Of a stretch of 8,684 nt of DNA, positions 5,889 through 8,684 are shown piece by piece (within the stretch, counting starts at the first letter, position 1; each line of letters opens with the position of its first letter). This DNA is from an uncultured Clostridia bacterium. GTDB lineage: Bacteria > Bacillota > Clostridia > Christensenellales > CAG-917. The notes below the pieces were generated by a model. It searched no databases. It had not been told where the DNA came from and saw only the letters and a program-made list of their open reading frames with translations. Position numbers and translations under genes: made by a program. The DNA is taken from the NCBI GenBank assembly GCA_900554085.1, contig USGA01000021.1, forward strand, positions 1 to 8,684. Reading direction: 5' to 3'.

Positions 5889-6002
5889 CGACTCGGCGTT
5901 TACGCCTCTCTCGCCCGTCCGACCGCCTCGTTTTCCCCATTCCGCTGCAGTCCGCGACGACCCACCACATATTGTTTTCGTGATTTTTGTCGCAGTTTAC
6001 TC

Positions 6003-6031
6003 TTTCCTTTCGCGCGCGGGTGTGGTACGAT
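6003..6031 (+). promoter_or_regulatory. Candidate promoter for the dnaD-like/helicase-loader operon
   Basis: TACGAT (6026-6031) preceded by TGG forms an extended -10. TTTCCT (6003-6008), 17 bp upstream, is a poor -35. Transcription would begin near 6038, leaving a leader of about 33 nt to the GTG start. Confidence 0.35.
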
Positions 6032-6070
6032 ATAGGTCCGCGCAAAAGCGCAGTCATCAGGGAGGGCAAT

Positions 6071-7525
6071 GTGAGTTTCGCAACCTTTTCAAGCGATTTT
6101 CTAATGGAAAGTTTCACGCTCGTTGACAATCTTTTCATCAACGAACATCTGCCCTATTGCGACGAAAAGCAAGTCAAGGTGTATGTATACGGTCTTTACC
6201 TGTGCACCGCGCCGCAAAAAGACAATTCTCTCGAAAATATGTGCGGAGCGCTCGGCGTGGACGAAAAAGAACTGCTCGCCATTTACACCGACTTCGAGGA
6301 CGCGGGACTGTGCCGTATCGTACGCAGACAACCTCTCGAGGTGCGCTACCTTTCCCTCAAGCGCGCTATGCAACCGCCCAAGAAATACAAGGCGGAAAAA
6401 TGGCAGGATTTCAACCGCGAACTTCAGCGCCTCTTCCCCGAGCGAATGCTCACCCCCAACGAATACAACGAGTATTATTCTTTCCTCGATTCGAGCAAGG
6501 TCGAACAGGACGCAATGCTGATGATAGTGCAATACTGCATCGACCTCAAGGGCGAATCCGTGCGCTACCCGTACATACTCGCCGTGGCGAGAAACTGGGC
6601 GGACGACGGAGTGCGCACCGTCGCCGACGTCGAAAGCAAACTGTCGCAGTATGAGGCGCAGACGGAAGATATGCGCGCCGTACTCGCCGCGCTCGGCAGA
6701 AAAGGCGGAGCCGAACTCGAGGAAAAGCAAATGCTTCTCAAGTGGACGCGCAGTTGGGGCTACACCCTGCCCGCCGTGCTCGCCGCCGCAAAATCTCTCA
6801 AAGGCGGAAAAACTTTCAAACGGTTGGACTCCAGGCTGGACGAATTTTACCGTATGTCCGTGTTCTCTCCCGAAGAAATCGAGGAATACAACAAGAACGC
6901 GGAACGTCTGCGCGACCTCGCGGTCAGAATCAACAAAAATCTGGGCGTATACTACGAATCCCTCGACCACATCATCGAGGTCTACACCGTGCCGTGGACG
7001 TCGAAAGGGTTTTCCGACGACGCTCTCGTCACCGTGGCGCATTACTGCTTCATCAGCGGAATACGCACTTTAGAGGGTATGAACAGCATAGTAAACACCT
7101 TTTTTGCGCAAGGTTTGCTTACCGTCGAAGCCATTGACAATTTCATAGAAAATCAGGTCCGACAGGACGAACGTATAAAAGCGGTGGTGGAAAAGACGGG
7201 GCGCACCCGCGCCGTAACGGCCGCCGACCGCGACCACTACCGCACGTGGAGCGCGGTGTGGGGATTCGACGACGACGTCATTCTTTACGCCGCCGAACTC
7301 TGCGCGGGCAAGCCCTACCCCCTGTCTGCTATGAGCAGGATTCTTTCCGAATGGAAAGCGGCGGGCGTGCGCACCGTCGCCGAAGCAAAGAAACGCGGGG
7401 CCGATTATCAGGCGAACGAGAACAAACCAAACACCTCCAAGAACTTCGACGAGCGAGAATACACGCCCGAACAGTTCAAGGCGGTTATTACCAGCATAGA
7501 AAGTCTTAAGGACACCGACCTATGA
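6071..7525 (+). CDS. dnaD: DnaD-domain replication initiation protein with repeated DnaD/DnaB_2-type units
   Basis: Related to the DnaD/DnaB primosome proteins that help load the replicative helicase at the origin or at restart sites. The 484-residue product is clearly longer than B. subtilis DnaD (about 230). The N-terminus (1-95) fits the DnaD winged-helix/oligomerisation domain (SFTLVDNLFINEHLP, then VKVYVYGLYLC). Next come four DnaD C-terminal-like units at about 129-188, 222-274, 300-358 and 389-440. The first and last end in near-identical W..(D)GVRTVA signatures (NWADDGVRTVADVE, EWKAAGVRTVAEAK). A short acidic tail NFDEREYTPEQF ends the protein. I chose GTG at 6071: GGAGGG lies 4 nt upstream, and the product then starts SFATFSSDF. 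The longer frame from 5987 crosses the promoter. The stop overlaps the helicase-loader ATG (ATGA), so the two are coupled, as expected of an initiator/loader pair. Confidence 0.9.
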   Translation: MSFATFSSDFLMESFTLVDNLFINEHLPYCDEKQVKVYVYGLYLCTAPQKDNSLENMCGALGVDEKELLAIYTDFEDAGLCRIVRRQPLEVRYLSLKRAMQPPKKYKAEKWQDFNRELQRLFPERMLTPNEYNEYYSFLDSSKVEQDAMLMIVQYCIDLKGESVRYPYILAVARNWADDGVRTVADVESKLSQYEAQTEDMRAVLAALGRKGGAELEEKQMLLKWTRSWGYTLPAVLAAAKSLKGGKTFKRLDSRLDEFYRMSVFSPEEIEEYNKNAERLRDLAVRINKNLGVYYESLDHIIEVYTVPWTSKGFSDDALVTVAHYCFISGIRTLEGMNSIVNTFFAQGLLTVEAIDNFIENQVRQDERIKAVVEKTGRTRAVTAADRDHYRTWSAVWGFDDDVILYAAELCAGKPYPLSAMSRILSEWKAAGVRTVAEAKKRGADYQANENKPNTSKNFDEREYTPEQFKAVITSIESLKDTDL

Positions 7526-8457
7526 GAGACAGGATTCTGAAAGAGGCTCTCCGACTCAAAGCCGTCGAGAGAAAACGTGCCGAGGAAGAAAAAGCCGCCG
7601 CAAGAGAGGCGGTGCTCGCTCTACCCGACGTCGCGGCAGCCCGCAGAAAGTACGTGGGGGCTTTCTACGCAACTGCCCGCAGTCGCTCGCGAGAGGCCAC
7701 GGAACTCGCCGAAACCCTGCGTGAAGAATATGTCTCCGCCCTCGCCCGTCACGGCTATTCGGAAGAGGATTTCGAGCCCGACGGCGCCTGTCCTCACTGC
7801 AACGACACGGGAATTGTCGACGGTTCCCCCTGCAAATGCGTCAGAGACGTGTTCGTGCGCTTGCTGGAAAAGGAATGCGGGATTTCGGCGACGGGCTACG
7901 GCCTTGACGATTTCGACGCCACCCGACTTCCCGCCACACGACAAAGCGAACTGCTCGGAAGCGTTTACAGTCTTATGCGCTCCTATGTCGGCAAGTTTCC
8001 CGCAATCGGCAAGAACATCGTGCTTCTGACGGGCGCGACCGGCACGGGGAAGACAATGCTTGCCGAGGCTATGGCGCGACAGATGATACGCCGCGGCTAC
8101 GCCGCCCTTTTCCTGTCCGCCACCGAACTGAACAAACTTATGGTCAAAGCGCACACCTCACGTTATCCCGAATGTGATTCCGTGTTGGACGACGTGCTCT
8201 CCGCGGATATGCTCGTCATCGACGACCTCGGCACCGAACCGCGCTACCGGAATGTCACGTGCGAATATCTGCTGACCATACTCGAGGAACGCACGCGCAG
8301 GAAACTTTCGACGGTCATAACCACCAATCTTTCGGTGGAACGGATTCTCAACACGTACAACGAGCGCATATTTTCCCGTCTCGGCGACCGTCGTACTGCG
8401 CTTGTGCTCGACTTCGAGGGCGAGGACCTGCGCGCGTTTTCCCCCGAAAATCGCTGA
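7522..8457 (+). CDS. dnaC: DnaI/DnaC-type replicative helicase loader, AAA+ ATPase
   Basis: AAA+ ATPase expected to load the DnaB-type helicase onto DNA. In the 311-residue product the N-terminus (1-75) is a charged, probably helical segment. A zinc module follows with Cys90, Cys93, Cys104 and Cys106 (CPHCNDTG...CKC), like the one in DnaI. The ATPase domain has Walker A GATGTGKT (171-178), Walker B MLVIDDLG (230-237), sensor-1 ITTN (266-269) and a candidate arginine finger in NERIFSRLGDR (280-290). The ATG overlaps the dnaD-like stop as ATGA and has AAGGA 9 nt upstream. IstB of IS21 shares the ATPase core, but the zinc module, the dnaD-like partner and the absence of any istA or terminal repeats argue for a chromosomal loader. 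Confidence 0.93.
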   Translation: MRDRILKEALRLKAVERKRAEEEKAAAREAVLALPDVAAARRKYVGAFYATARSRSREATELAETLREEYVSALARHGYSEEDFEPDGACPHCNDTGIVDGSPCKCVRDVFVRLLEKECGISATGYGLDDFDATRLPATRQSELLGSVYSLMRSYVGKFPAIGKNIVLLTGATGTGKTMLAEAMARQMIRRGYAALFLSATELNKLMVKAHTSRYPECDSVLDDVLSADMLVIDDLGTEPRYRNVTCEYLLTILEERTRRKLSTVITTNLSVERILNTYNERIFSRLGDRRTALVLDFEGEDLRAFSPENR

Positions 8458-8500
8458 TTGCGTCCGAAAACACGACTACCGAACAAACGGAATTCAAAAT

Positions 8501-8528
8501 AAAACCGAGGGCTTCCGCCCTCGGTTTT
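8501..8528. terminator. Bidirectional intrinsic terminator
   Basis: A perfect 12-bp stem, AAAACCGAGGGC (8501-8512) with GCCCTCGGTTTT (8517-8528), around a TTCC loop. The GC core is flanked by A4 on one side and T4 on the other, so it can act on both strands. It lies 43 nt after the helicase-loader stop and 20 nt after the stop of the convergent peptidase-like gene, exactly where a shared terminator is expected. Confidence 0.92.
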
Positions 8529-8548
8529 AGTCTTTTGTCAACGGTCGT

Positions 8549-8684
8549 TCAGTCGTTGTCGGCGCGGTCGAGGTATTCGACGAGCACGCGGAGCGCGCCC
8601 TCGATTGCTTCCGCATTGACGCCTTCGGCGTTGTCGCGCGGAGTGTGGATATAATCCGCCATTGCGTCGGAGGCGGTGAGGCTT
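8549..8684 (-). CDS. C-terminal fragment of an M28-like zinc peptidase (partial)
   Basis: Only the last 45 codons are in the window; the gene enters from the right edge and ends with TGA at 8551-8549. The fragment contains ASDAMADYIHTPRDNAEG followed by a helix AIEGALRVLVEYLDRADND. In M28 aminopeptidases the C-terminal (Y)(I)HTP.D motif carries a zinc-ligand histidine and is followed by a helix of this kind, so that family is the best match. With so little sequence, another peptidase of the same clan is possible. It is convergent with the helicase-loader gene and shares its terminator. Confidence 0.65.
   Translation of the reverse strand, partial: SLTASDAMADYIHTPRDNAEGVNAEAIEGALRVLVEYLDRADND

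Noticed and set aside
5987..6070. Upstream start for the dnaD-like gene at 5987
   Set aside because: It is a TTG without a ribosome site, and the extension covers the probable promoter; GTG at 6071 follows GGAGGG.
6101..7042. 313-codon minus-strand frame opposite the dnaD-like gene
   Set aside because: A codon-bias shadow; the plus strand encodes recognisable DnaD-type domains.
7522..8457. Helicase-loader gene as IS21 istB
   Set aside because: No istA transposase, no terminal inverted repeats, and the DnaI-like zinc module plus the coupled dnaD-like gene point to replication.

Overview
The window looks like a chromosomal segment of a Bacillota (Firmicutes) bacterium, most likely an uncultured, GC-rich member of the Clostridia. 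The main reasons are a spoVT - SpoVB/YabM-type flippase - mazG cluster (the same order as spoVT-yabM-yabN in Bacillus subtilis), a DnaD-type replication protein paired with a DnaI/DnaC-type helicase loader, and a preQ1-I riboswitch ahead of queT. Shine-Dalgarno sequences are purine-rich and of the GGAGG type. I see no transposase, integrase, CRISPR array, rRNA, tRNA or phage gene. Coding density is very high.

The left part (31-5163) is read leftward as one tightly packed run of six genes. In transcription order these are a flavin-reductase-like FMN protein, a small conserved protein of unknown function, spoVT, a 14-TM-class flippase, mazG and dusB. Four of the five junctions are start/stop overlaps or very short gaps (ATGA, GTGA, 12 nt, TAATG). 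The exception is the 84-nt gap before spoVT. It holds a strong hairpin whose 3' arm is the spoVT Shine-Dalgarno and which runs straight into five Ts, so it could be a terminator/attenuator, a translational switch, or both.

The centre (5164-5272) is a 109-bp divergent control region. It carries a candidate symmetric -10 element (TATGATA, readable on both strands) and a clear preQ1-I aptamer. The aptamer's pseudoknot would capture the base just before and the first base of the queT Shine-Dalgarno. queT (5273-5833) is the membrane substrate-binding subunit of a queuosine-precursor ECF transporter, so the two together make a self-consistent feedback unit.

The right part (5834-8684) is read rightward. 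It has a 237-nt non-coding stretch with GC-rich inverted repeats, then a dnaD-like gene coupled by ATGA to a helicase-loader ATPase gene. A perfect 12-bp bidirectional terminator follows. Last is the 3' end of a leftward gene that resembles the C-terminus of an M28 zinc peptidase.

Most of this is core or near-core biology and I see no obvious new defence or mobile system. The points most worth a second look are the hairpin over the spoVT ribosome site, the remnant half of a tetrapyrrole-methylase domain on MazG, the apparent duplicated two-unit DnaD repeat, the small unknown protein upstream of spoVT, and the symmetric promoter overlapping the riboswitch.
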